Shown here in pieces: positions 1 through 5,822 of a stretch of 9,117 bases of DNA. Source of the DNA: Microbacterium sp. (GTDB lineage: Bacteria > Actinomycetota > Actinomycetes > Actinomycetales > Microbacteriaceae); the NCBI GenBank assembly GCA_003248845.1, contig QFPD01000060.1:1-9117 (forward strand). Direction: 5' to 3'. The notes beneath the pieces are model-generated. The model ran no database searches, was not told the origin of the DNA, and saw nothing but the letters and a program-made list of their open reading frames with translations. The position numbers and the translations under genes are program-made. Within the stretch, counting starts at the first letter, position 1, and every line of letters begins with the position of its first letter.

Positions 1-2235
1 GCCGACGAGTTCTCCGAGCTCCTCGCCGCCAAGCCGGAGTTCGTCGACAGCTTCATCAATATCGGCCGTGTCGGGCGTTCGCTCCAGGTGCACTTGCTGC
101 TGGCATCCCAGCGCCTCGAAGAGGGCAAGCTCCGCGGGCTCGACACCTACCTCTCCTACCGGATCGGCCTGCGCACCTTCTCGGCCGCCGAATCGCGGAC
201 GGTCCTCGGCGTCCCCGATGCCTACACGCTCCCTCAGGAGCCGGGCGTCGGATTCCTCAAGGCCGACACCGAGAACCTCATCCAGTTCCGCGCGGCCTAC
301 GTCTCCGGCGCGCCGAAGACACGGCGGCGAGCGCTCGGCGCGTCGGTCGCAAAGGGCGGCGCGGGCCGCGCCTCGGACGTCGAGCTCTTCACCGCTCGCG
401 CGCAGCCGCTCGACGAGGCGGATGCCGCGTCGCGGGCGCACGCGGACGACGTGGCCGAGTCGGTGCCGGCCGCCGAGCCCGACGACGCGACCACCTTCCA
501 GATCGCGGTCGACCGGATGTCTGGGCACGGCCCCGCCGCGCATCAGGTGTGGCTGCCGCCGCTGTCGGACCCCGCCTCGCTCGACGCGCTCATGCCCGAC
601 CTCGCCGTCGTGGAGGGCCTGGGGCTCGTCTCGACCGCGTGGCGCGAGTCCGGCGCCCTCACGGTTCCCCTCGGCATCGTCGACGTGCCCCTGGAGCAGC
701 GCCGTGAGCGTCTCACCGTCTCTCTCGGCGGAGCAGCCGGGCACGTCGCGATCGTCGGTGGACCGCTCAGCGGCAAGTCCACCTTCGCCCGCACGCTCCT
801 GTCGGCCGTCGCGCTCACCGCGACGCCGCTCGAGGTGCAGTTCTTCGTGCTCGACTTCGGCGGGGGCAGTTTCGCCGGCATGCAGGCTCACCCGCACATC
901 GCCGGCGTAGCCATGCGCACCGAGACCGAAGCCGTCCGACGCACGGTCGCGCAGGTCGAGGCTGTGCTCGACGCGCGCGAGCAGTACTTCCGGGCTCACG
1001 GCATCGACTCGATCGACACGTACCGCACGCGGCGTGCGCAGGGTCTCGTCGACGACGGGTACGGCGACGTCTTCCTCATCGTCGACGGCATGGCGACGCT
1101 CCGCGCGGAGTACGACACGCTCGAACCGCGCGTGCAGACGCTCGCCGCCCGCGGCCTCAGCTTCGGCATCCACGTCGTCGTCACCGCGAATCGGTGGCTC
1201 GAGATCCGCGCAGGGCTCAAGGACCTCATTCAGACGCGCCTCGAGCTGCGTCTGGGAGATCCGAGCGACTCCGAGATCGATCGCAAGCAGGCGGCCAACG
1301 TGCCGTCGGGTGCGCCCGGCCGCGGTCTGTCCAGCGGCAAGCTGCACATGCTCGCGGCGGTGCCGCGCATCGACGGCACCCGGGATGCCGCCCACCTCGT
1401 CGATGGGATCGACGACATGATCGCCCGCGTCTCGGCGGCCTGGACGGGCCCGGCCGGTCCCAAGCTGCGCCTCCTGCCGGAGCTCATCACTCTCGACGAG
1501 GTGCGCACCGCCGCGAGCGGCGATCCGCAGCTGGACGGACGGATTCTCCTCGGCGTCGACGAGGGAGCACTCGCACCGTTCGGCATCGACCCGCGCCAGG
1601 AGCCGCACCTCTATCTCTACGGCGACGCCGGCATGGGGAAGTCCTCGTTCCTGCGCGGGATCGTGCGCGAGATCACCCGCCTCTATCAGCCCAACGAGGC
1701 CAAGATCTTCGTCGTCGACTACCGGCGCTCGCTCCTGAGCGACATCCCGGAGGAGTACCTGGGCGCCTACCTCACCTCGCACGAGCTCGCATCGGGAGGC
1801 ATGAACGATCTCGCCGGCTTCTTCGCGGGCCGGATTCCGGGGCCCGACGTCACCCCGGCGCAGTTGCGCGACCGCAGCTGGTGGAAGGGGGCGGAGGGCT
1901 TCATCCTCGTCGACGACTACGACCTCGTCGCGACGAGTCAGGGCAACCCGCTCCAGCCGCTGCAGCCTCTGTTGGCGCAGGCCGCCGATCTCGGCCTGCA
2001 CGTGATCCTCACGCGCCGGACGGGCGGCGCCAGCCGCGCCGCTTACGACCCGATCATCCAGCGATTCACCGACCTGGGCGCGACCGGCATCCTGCTCGGC
2101 GGCAACCCGGAGGAGGGGGCGCTGATCGGCCGGCTCAAGCCCGTGCCGTCGGTTCCCGGCCGGGCCCAGATCGTCAGCCGCGAGCGAGGGCTCGTGACGG
2201 CCCAGCTCGCGTCGGTGCCGCCGGAGCACGACTGA
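1..2235 (+). CDS. eccC: Type VII secretion ATPase EccC, 3' part (5' end outside window)
   Basis: FtsK/SpoIIIE-type motor ATPase of the type VII (ESX-like) secretion machine, which powers export of WXG100-type substrates across the cytoplasmic membrane. The frame is open from base 1, so the gene begins upstream; an internal ATG at 88 is not a credible start because homology runs on both sides of it. In window numbering (744 residues), the end of ATPase domain 1 is seen as a Walker B acidic pair (D2 E3, then FSELL) followed by the very typical RVGRSLQVHLLLASQRLEEG. Domain 2 has Walker A GGPLSGKS (253-260) and Walker B FLIVDG (358-363). Domain 3 has Walker A GDAGMGKSS (541-549) and Walker B FILVDDYD (634-641). 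EccC proteins are usually about 1,300 residues, so the two N-terminal membrane helices and most of domain 1 are missing here. In studied homologues domains 2 and 3 are regulatory and the last one binds the substrate signal. No other secretion gene follows it downstream. Family assignment is firm. Confidence 0.95.
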   Translation, partial: ADEFSELLAAKPEFVDSFINIGRVGRSLQVHLLLASQRLEEGKLRGLDTYLSYRIGLRTFSAAESRTVLGVPDAYTLPQEPGVGFLKADTENLIQFRAAYVSGAPKTRRRALGASVAKGGAGRASDVELFTARAQPLDEADAASRAHADDVAESVPAAEPDDATTFQIAVDRMSGHGPAAHQVWLPPLSDPASLDALMPDLAVVEGLGLVSTAWRESGALTVPLGIVDVPLEQRRERLTVSLGGAAGHVAIVGGPLSGKSTFARTLLSAVALTATPLEVQFFVLDFGGGSFAGMQAHPHIAGVAMRTETEAVRRTVAQVEAVLDAREQYFRAHGIDSIDTYRTRRAQGLVDDGYGDVFLIVDGMATLRAEYDTLEPRVQTLAARGLSFGIHVVVTANRWLEIRAGLKDLIQTRLELRLGDPSDSEIDRKQAANVPSGAPGRGLSSGKLHMLAAVPRIDGTRDAAHLVDGIDDMIARVSAAWTGPAGPKLRLLPELITLDEVRTAASGDPQLDGRILLGVDEGALAPFGIDPRQEPHLYLYGDAGMGKSSFLRGIVREITRLYQPNEAKIFVVDYRRSLLSDIPEEYLGAYLTSHELASGGMNDLAGFFAGRIPGPDVTPAQLRDRSWWKGAEGFILVDDYDLVATSQGNPLQPLQPLLAQAADLGLHVILTRRTGGASRAAYDPIIQRFTDLGATGILLGGNPEEGALIGRLKPVPSVPGRAQIVSRERGLVTAQLASVPPEHD

Positions 2236-2237
2236 GA

Positions 2238-2256
2238 CGACCGCGGACAGCGGTCG
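2238..2256 (+). terminator. Hairpin just after eccC, putative terminator
   Basis: A perfect 7-bp inverted repeat, CGACCGC (2238-2244) and GCGGTCG (2250-2256) with a 5-nt loop, begins three bases after the eccC stop codon. Only two T residues follow (2258-2259), so there is no classic U-tract; this is common in high-GC actinobacteria. Its position directly after the stop suggests the end of the secretion operon. A second, weaker stem (GCCT/AGGC near 2270-2281) lies just downstream. Confidence 0.5.
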
Positions 2257-2289
2257 GTTACCAGAGGCCGCCTCCCGAGGCAACCATGG

Positions 2290-2318
2290 ATGCCGGAATC
2301 GGCATACGGCGTTACCCT
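2290..2318 (+). promoter_or_regulatory. Possible promoter of the YtxH/Holin-X operon
   Basis: A TAnnnT-type -10 box, TACCCT (2313-2318), lies about 40 bp before the first gene of the operon. A weak -35 candidate, ATGCCG (2290-2295), matches TTGACA at three of six positions with a 17-bp spacer. This is the best vegetative-type candidate in the 121-bp gap. Nothing besides the eccC terminator hairpin competes with it, but the -35 is poor and the call is tentative. Confidence 0.35.
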
Positions 2319-2356
2319 GGGACGGAAGCCACCGTTTTTCGACTGTGAGGAGCACC

Positions 2357-2773
2357 ATGAGAGGCAAGATCGGCATCGTCGTCGGGCTCGCCGCGGGGTA
2401 CGTGCTGGGCACGCGCGCCGGCCGCGAACGCTACGAGCAGATCAAGTCGGGGTTCCTCAAGGTCTGGAACACGGCACCCGTCCAGAAGCAGGTCGGAAGA
2501 GTCGCCGAAGCCGGCAAGACCGCGGCGCTCGCCCTGCCGAGCGCGCTGTGGGACGGCGCGGTGAAGGTCACGAAGGCGGCCACGAAGAACGGCACCCCCG
2601 GGCAGAAGCTCGATGCCGCGATCAAGGCGGGCAAGGACGCGCAGTCCGATGTCGTCCGGGGCGCGGAGCAGACGGCCGAGGCGGTCGAGAAGGCCGCCGA
2701 CAAGGCCGTCGCCGACGCGAAGGCCGGCGCTGCGAAGAAGACGACACCGGCGAAGAACGGGCTCGTGAGATGA
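2357..2773 (+). CDS. YtxH-like membrane-associated stress protein
   Basis: Small protein (138 aa) that begins with one short glycine-rich hydrophobic helix (about residues 4-17, GKIGIVVGLAAGYVLG) followed at once by the TRAGRERYEQI motif. This combination is typical of actinobacterial YtxH-domain proteins, a family linked in Bacillus to general stress. The rest is a long, charged, Ala/Lys/Glu-rich stretch predicted to be helical, with a basic C-terminal end, so the protein is probably membrane-anchored with an extended helical domain in the cytoplasm. The start chosen is ATG 2357, because AGGAG (2348-2352) lies 4 nt upstream; a GTG at 2345 in the same frame overlaps that ribosome binding site and is less likely. 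The stop overlaps the next start by 4 nt (ATGA at 2770-2773). Exact function is unknown; a structural or stress role is an inference from the family. Confidence 0.78.
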   Translation: MRGKIGIVVGLAAGYVLGTRAGRERYEQIKSGFLKVWNTAPVQKQVGRVAEAGKTAALALPSALWDGAVKVTKAATKNGTPGQKLDAAIKAGKDAQSDVVRGAEQTAEAVEKAADKAVADAKAGAAKKTTPAKNGLVR

Positions 2774-3180
2774 GCACACCCCGCGGATTCCGCGACCGGG
2801 CCGACGACAGTCTGTTCACCCTGCTCGGCGAGATCCCGGAGCTCGTCAAGAACCTCGTCATGGCCGAGATCGACTCGGCGAAGGCGTGGGCCAAGAGCGC
2901 GGGCAAGCAGGCGGGTCTCGGCGGCGTCTGGTTCATCGTCGCGCTCTTCTTCCTGTTCTGGCTGATCCCGGCGCTCGGCGCCTTCGCGATCATCGGGCTC
3001 GCCTCGTGGATGCCGGCGTGGGCAGCGGCTCTCATCGTCGTCGGGGTGTTCCTCCTCGTCATCGTGGTGACCGCGCTTCTCGGCATCCAGCGATTCAAGA
3101 AGCTCGGCAAGAAAGAGAACCCGGTCCAGGCGATCACCGTGGACGCGCGCATCGTGAAGGACGTGGCAGATGAGTATTGA
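2770..3180 (+). CDS. Phage holin family protein (Holin-X / YqjE-like membrane protein)
   Basis: Protein of 136 aa with an N-terminal amphipathic segment (residues 7-48, containing LLGEIPELVKNLVMAEI), then two strongly hydrophobic helices (about 51-76 and 83-105) and a basic/charged tail beginning IQRFKKLGKKENP. This is the layout of the 'actinobacterial Holin-X, holin superfamily III' family, to which enterobacterial YqjE also belongs. Despite the name, there is no endolysin or phage gene nearby, so a role in cell lysis is not supported; a chromosomal envelope protein is more likely. The start ATG at 2770 overlaps the stop of the preceding gene (ATGA) and has no strong ribosome binding site of its own, which suggests translational coupling. 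Its stop overlaps the next gene by 11 nt. A longer open frame exists upstream to 2290 but is out-of-frame overlap with the YtxH-like gene and is not used. Confidence 0.85.
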   Translation: MSTPRGFRDRADDSLFTLLGEIPELVKNLVMAEIDSAKAWAKSAGKQAGLGGVWFIVALFFLFWLIPALGAFAIIGLASWMPAWAAALIVVGVFLLVIVVTALLGIQRFKKLGKKENPVQAITVDARIVKDVADEY

Positions 3181-3442
3181 GGTTCCGGTTCCCCGCACGG
3201 CCGTCGCGCTCGGGATCACCGATCCCGTCGAGAAGGCGCGAGCGGAGCTCAAGGCAGCACTCGCCGCGATCGAAGAGAAGTCGAACGTCCCCAAGCGCCT
3301 GACGCGCGCGACGGACCGCGCTGTGTCGTCCGCGCGCGGGTTCGTGCAGAGCAAACCGGTCGAGGGCGCACTCGCCGTCGCGGGCGTCGCCGTGGCCGTC
3401 GGCGTCGCCGTGTGGGGGATCGTGCGTCTGTATACGCGGTGA
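3170..3442 (+). CDS. Small DUF3618-like single-pass membrane protein
   Basis: Protein of 90 aa. Residues 18-56 form a charged helix (DPVEKARAELKAALAAIEEK, then NVPKRLTRATDRA) of the kind seen in actinobacterial DUF3618 proteins. Residues 66-88 form one Ala/Val/Gly-rich membrane helix, ending in a short basic tail (RLYTR). The start ATG at 3170 lies inside the preceding gene (11-nt overlap) and is preceded by GAAGG (3156-3160) with 9-nt spacing, which supports it. This is the last gene of the three-gene operon. By layout (soluble helix plus C-terminal membrane anchor, next to a YqjE-like protein) it resembles YqjD/ElaB-type proteins, which in E. coli anchor to the inner membrane and bind ribosomes; applying that role here is speculation. 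DUF3618 membership is judged by eye. Confidence 0.75.
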   Translation: MSIEVPVPRTAVALGITDPVEKARAELKAALAAIEEKSNVPKRLTRATDRAVSSARGFVQSKPVEGALAVAGVAVAVGVAVWGIVRLYTR

Positions 3443-3480
3443 GCACGAATCACCCCGTCCAGACCCTCCGGCCGTCGCCG

Positions 3481-3494
3481 ACCCCGGCGGGGGT
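3481..3494 (+). terminator. GC-rich hairpin after the three-gene operon
   Basis: ACCCC (3481-3485), loop GGCG, GGGGT (3490-3494): a compact 5-bp stem 39 nt after the stop of the DUF3618-like gene, with no U-tract. It may end that operon. It abuts the candidate -10 box of hemD, so its role could equally be incidental. A weaker stem, GGTGA (3438-3442) with TCACC (3450-3454), covers the stop codon itself. Confidence 0.3.
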
Positions 3495-3499
3495 ATGCT
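3494..3499 (+). promoter_or_regulatory. Candidate -10 box for hemD
   Basis: TATGCT matches the TAnnnT actinobacterial -10 pattern and is the best such box in the 191-bp gap before hemD. The region about 17 bp upstream (GCCGTCG) has no recognisable -35. Transcription would start near 3506 and give a leader of roughly 128 nt, which contains the alternative hairpins described separately. Confidence 0.4.
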
Positions 3500-3580
3500 C
3501 GTGTACCAGGCAGTGGCGATGATGCAGAGGCTGCCGACCTGCCGTCCCGAACAGCGTAGCCGCCTATGTCCCGGGCCCGA

Positions 3581-3610
3581 CACGGTCGGACGTGCGTGAC
3601 CGTGCGACCG
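3581..3610 (+). promoter_or_regulatory. Mutually exclusive hairpins in the hemD leader
   Basis: CACGGTC (3581-3587) pairs perfectly with GACCGTG (3598-3604), a 7-bp stem with a 10-nt loop. The overlapping CGGTCG (3583-3588) can instead pair with CGACCG (3605-3610), a 6-bp stem with a 16-nt loop. Both use the same left arm, so only one can form. The structure ends 12 nt before the likely ribosome binding site GAAAG (3623-3627). No known riboswitch class is recognised; regulation is only a possibility. Confidence 0.3.
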
Positions 3611-3633
3611 ACCATGCACCACGAAAGTCGAGC

Positions 3634-4437
3634 ATGAACCACCACCACCAGGCCGCCACGGCCGCGAAGCCCCTCAAGGGGTGGCGCGTGCTCGTGCCGC
3701 GCGGTGGTCCGTGGGGGGACTCGGTGGCGGCGACTCTTCGCTCACAGGGCGCGGTTCCGGTGATCGCACCGCTCATCAACTTCGCGCCGTCGACCGATCA
3801 GACGACGCTCGAGACGGCTCTGGCCGACCTGGCAGCCGGTGCGTTCGACTGGGTGACCCTCACGAGCGCGACGACGGTCGACGTGCTGTACGCCTATCGC
3901 GCGCAGATTCCGACGGCGACGCGCGTCGCCGCCGTGGGTGAGACGACCGCCGCGGCGCTGAGCGCCGTCGGCTACCGCGTCGATCTCGTCCCCGATGAGG
4001 ACAATTCGGCGGCGGGCATGGCTGCGCAGCTCATCGCGCTCGAGCCCGATCCGCGCCACATCCTCACGCTCCGCAGCGAGATCGCCAAGCCCGTGCTCAC
4101 CCGACGCCTCACCGAGGCGGGGCACGATGTCCGCAGCGTCGTCGCGTACCGCACCGTGGGCGTGCCGGTCACCGAGCGCATCGCCCACGACGTCGAGACC
4201 GGGCGGATCAACGCGATCCTGGTGACGAGCGGGTCGGTCGCGGAGCAGGTGCGCCTGCAGTTCCCCGACATCCCGGCATCCACCATCGTCGCAGCCATCG
4301 GGCCGCGGACCGCCAAGGATGCCCGCAAGGCGGGGCTCGGCGTGAACGCCATCGCCCGGGAGCAGACCGTCGATGGCCTCATCGCGGCCGTGCAGAGATT
4401 CCCCTTGCCGCACGCGACCGACGAGTTCGCGGTCTGA
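3634..4437 (+). CDS. hemD: Uroporphyrinogen-III synthase
   Basis: Cytoplasmic enzyme (EC 4.2.1.75, 267 aa, usual length) that closes hydroxymethylbilane with inversion of ring D to give uroporphyrinogen III, the common precursor of haem, sirohaem and cobalamin. HemD sequences are poorly conserved, but the two-domain pattern is clear: VLVPRGG near the N-terminus, TLTSATTVDVLY (75-86), VAAVGETTAAAL (98-109), a VAYRT strand whose Y172 fits the conserved tyrosine of the family, ILVTSGSVAEQV (195-206) and AAIGPRTAKDARKAGL (220-235). The start chosen is ATG 3634, with GAAAG 6 nt upstream; an in-frame GTG at 3592 would add 14 residues with no support. The first residues include a histidine run (NHHHQ), not a recognised signal. 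It stands alone: no hemA, hemB, hemC or hemL is seen on either side, so the rest of the pathway must be encoded elsewhere. Confidence 0.9.
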   Translation: MNHHHQAATAAKPLKGWRVLVPRGGPWGDSVAATLRSQGAVPVIAPLINFAPSTDQTTLETALADLAAGAFDWVTLTSATTVDVLYAYRAQIPTATRVAAVGETTAAALSAVGYRVDLVPDEDNSAAGMAAQLIALEPDPRHILTLRSEIAKPVLTRRLTEAGHDVRSVVAYRTVGVPVTERIAHDVETGRINAILVTSGSVAEQVRLQFPDIPASTIVAAIGPRTAKDARKAGLGVNAIAREQTVDGLIAAVQRFPLPHATDEFAV

Positions 4438-4518
4438 CGGCCTCCCGCACCCCTGTCGAGATCGGATCGTTGCCGGTCCATCCTCCTCGCGGCATGCGCG
4501 CGCTGCCAGACTGAGGTG

Positions 4519-4989
4519 ATGGTGACGCTGCTGCTCGACCGGGCCCAGCTGGAGGTCGCGCTCTCGCCCGTCGAGCGTGTGCTCTCCCGACGCAGCGATT
4601 CGGTGCGGGTCGACCGCGCGCACATCGGCAAGGTGCAGCTGACCGACGACGCGTGGACGTGGCTGCGCGGAGTGCCGAGCCCCGGCACGCTCGTGCGCGG
4701 CACGATCGCGATGGGCACATGGACGTCGGCGAGCGGCGACGACTTCGTCGTGGTGCGCCGCCGCCATCCCGCAGTCGTCATCGATCTCGACGAGGATGCC
4801 GCGTTCTCCCGACTCGTTCTCACGACCCGGCACGGCCTCGCGCTCGTCCGCGCGCTGAGGCTGGACGTGCCGGGCGACCAGGACGCGCCCGCCGATGTCA
4901 CCGAGATCGCCGCGCGGAATCCGCCCCGCCCGCGCGGTGCCGGACGCACACCGCGACCCGCGGCGTCGCCGCGGCCTGCGACGGCCTGA
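4519..4989 (+). CDS. Conserved-looking hypothetical protein, possible PH-like fold
   Basis: Protein of 156 aa of no recognised family. Residues 1-115 look like a compact, strand-rich domain: a LLLDRAQLEVALSPVERVL opening, then VRVDRAHIGKVQLTDDAW, a WLRGVPSPGTLVRGTIAMGT turn region, DDFVVVRRRHPAVVIDLDE, and a final helix-like FSRLVLTTRHGLALVRAL. Alternating short strands ending in one helix would suit a bacterial PH-like domain, but that is inference. Residues about 125-156 are rich in Pro, Arg and Ala and probably disordered. There is no signal peptide or membrane helix. Start is uncertain among GTG 4516, ATG 4519 and GTG 4522; GAGG (4513-4516) is too close to 4519 but well placed (5 nt) for 4522. 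Codon pattern (strong GC bias at third positions) supports real coding. It lies 81 bp after hemD and converges on the ABC exporter operon. Confidence 0.7.
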   Translation: MVTLLLDRAQLEVALSPVERVLSRRSDSVRVDRAHIGKVQLTDDAWTWLRGVPSPGTLVRGTIAMGTWTSASGDDFVVVRRRHPAVVIDLDEDAAFSRLVLTTRHGLALVRALRLDVPGDQDAPADVTEIAARNPPRPRGAGRTPRPAASPRPATA

Positions 4990-4993
4990 CGCC

Positions 4994-5021
4994 CTCAGCT
5001 GACGTCGCGACGCCAGCTGAG
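4994..5021. terminator. Near-perfect dyad between convergent genes, likely bidirectional terminator
   Basis: CTCAGCTG (4994-5001) is exactly complementary to CAGCTGAG (5014-5021). After one A/C mismatch the stem continues with CGT/ACG closing a CGCG tetraloop, giving 11 pairs and one mismatch in 28 nt. It starts 5 nt after the stop of the plus-strand hypothetical gene and contains the stop codon and the last seven codons of the minus-strand permease. No U-tract is present on either side. Position between tail-to-tail genes and near symmetry make a two-way terminator the natural reading. Confidence 0.65.
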
Positions 5022-5822
5022 CATCCAGCCGAGCGCGAGGAAGACGACGGCGTAGCCGAGCAGCAGCAGGCCGCCTCCCCACCAGGTCAGCGTCGAGCCG
5101 CCGCCGGCACCGCCCATCGTGGTGAAGATGCTCGCGCCGACGAGCGCGTCGGACGCGGCACCGGGGAGATACGCGGTGACGTCGCCGAGTCCCTCGACGA
5201 AGGTCGCGACGGTGCGCAGGATCGGTTCGATGAACTGCGTGAACGCCAGCACCCCGACGATCGCGGCGACCTGGTTGCGGATGAGCGTGCCCGCGCCGAT
5301 GCCGATCAGTACCCAGAGCACGAGGGCGATGGCCATGCGACCGATCAACGCCCACGTGTCGGCCGCGCCGAGGCCGGTGTCGAGGCCGAAGGCGGCGAGC
5401 AACCCGGCACCCGGGGCGACGGCGGCGACGATCGCGAGCACGGCGTACAGCGCCCCCATGGCGACGCCCGCAACGACCTTGCCGCCGAGCGCGACGCCGC
5501 GACGGGGCGTCGCGAGGAACGTGGGCGTGAGCGTCTTGTGGCGGAACTCACCGGTGACCAGCAGGGTGCCGATGAGAAGAGGAAAGACGTACCCGACCGA
5601 CGTGGCGAGGCTGTAGATGATCGGCGCGATCATGTCGCCGGTCGGTGTCGGGCCGTTCGTCGCCTCGGGGCCGATCGCGCCGGAGGACACGGCGCCGAGC
5701 ACTCCGGCGAGGCCGCCGGCCGTCACTCCCACGTAGAGGAACAGGATGAGTGCGAGGATCCACCACATCGAGGTGGTGAACTGCTTCGTCAGCTCGGAAC
5801 TGGTGGCGCGCGCGAGACTCAT
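4995..5822 (-). CDS. ABC-2 type transporter permease
   Basis: Membrane subunit (275 aa) of an ABC-2 exporter. Six hydrophobic segments can be drawn: about 20-44, 67-89, 114-145, 157-180, 184-206 and 246-268. Between the second and third lies GEFRHKTLTPTFLATPRR (91-108), the hallmark cytoplasmic loop of this actinobacterial permease group, which contacts the ATPase. The N-terminus (SLARATSSELTKQFTTSMWW) is the usual amphipathic elbow helix. The start ATG (5822) overlaps the stop of the ATPase gene in an ATGA, and a strong ribosome binding site, GGAGG (5834-5830), lies 7 nt before it, so the two subunits are co-transcribed and probably made in matched amounts. The substrate cannot be told from the sequence; relatives export drugs, lipids or peptides, or act in self-resistance. 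Its last codons form part of the convergent terminator dyad. Confidence 0.92.
   Translation of the reverse strand: MSLARATSSELTKQFTTSMWWILALILFLYVGVTAGGLAGVLGAVSSGAIGPEATNGPTPTGDMIAPIIYSLATSVGYVFPLLIGTLLVTGEFRHKTLTPTFLATPRRGVALGGKVVAGVAMGALYAVLAIVAAVAPGAGLLAAFGLDTGLGAADTWALIGRMAIALVLWVLIGIGAGTLIRNQVAAIVGVLAFTQFIEPILRTVATFVEGLGDVTAYLPGAASDALVGASIFTTMGGAGGGSTLTWWGGGLLLLGYAVVFLALGWMLSWRRDVS

Noticed and set aside
2295..2313. GGAAT ... GTT as a SigR-type stress promoter before the YtxH-like gene
   Set aside because: The spacer is 11 nt instead of the roughly 18 nt needed for that consensus.
2770..3180. Holin annotation taken as evidence of a prophage remnant
   Set aside because: No endolysin, integrase, structural phage gene or attachment repeat is nearby, and the gene is embedded in a membrane-protein operon of chromosomal type.
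3470..3496. GGGTAT at 3491-3496 as a SigF/SigB-type -10 for hemD
   Set aside because: No GTTT-like -35 is present at the proper distance; the overlapping TATGCT is an adequate vegetative -10.
3501..3599. Short open frame of 32 codons beginning GTG 3501 in the hemD leader, as a possible leader peptide
   Set aside because: It starts only one base after the candidate -10 box, so its start codon would not be on the transcript, and it has no ribosome binding site or codon bias.
3592..3633. Upstream GTG start for hemD adding 14 residues
   Set aside because: The added residues have no homology-like pattern, the GTG lies in the loop of the leader hairpins, and ATG 3634 has a usable ribosome binding site.
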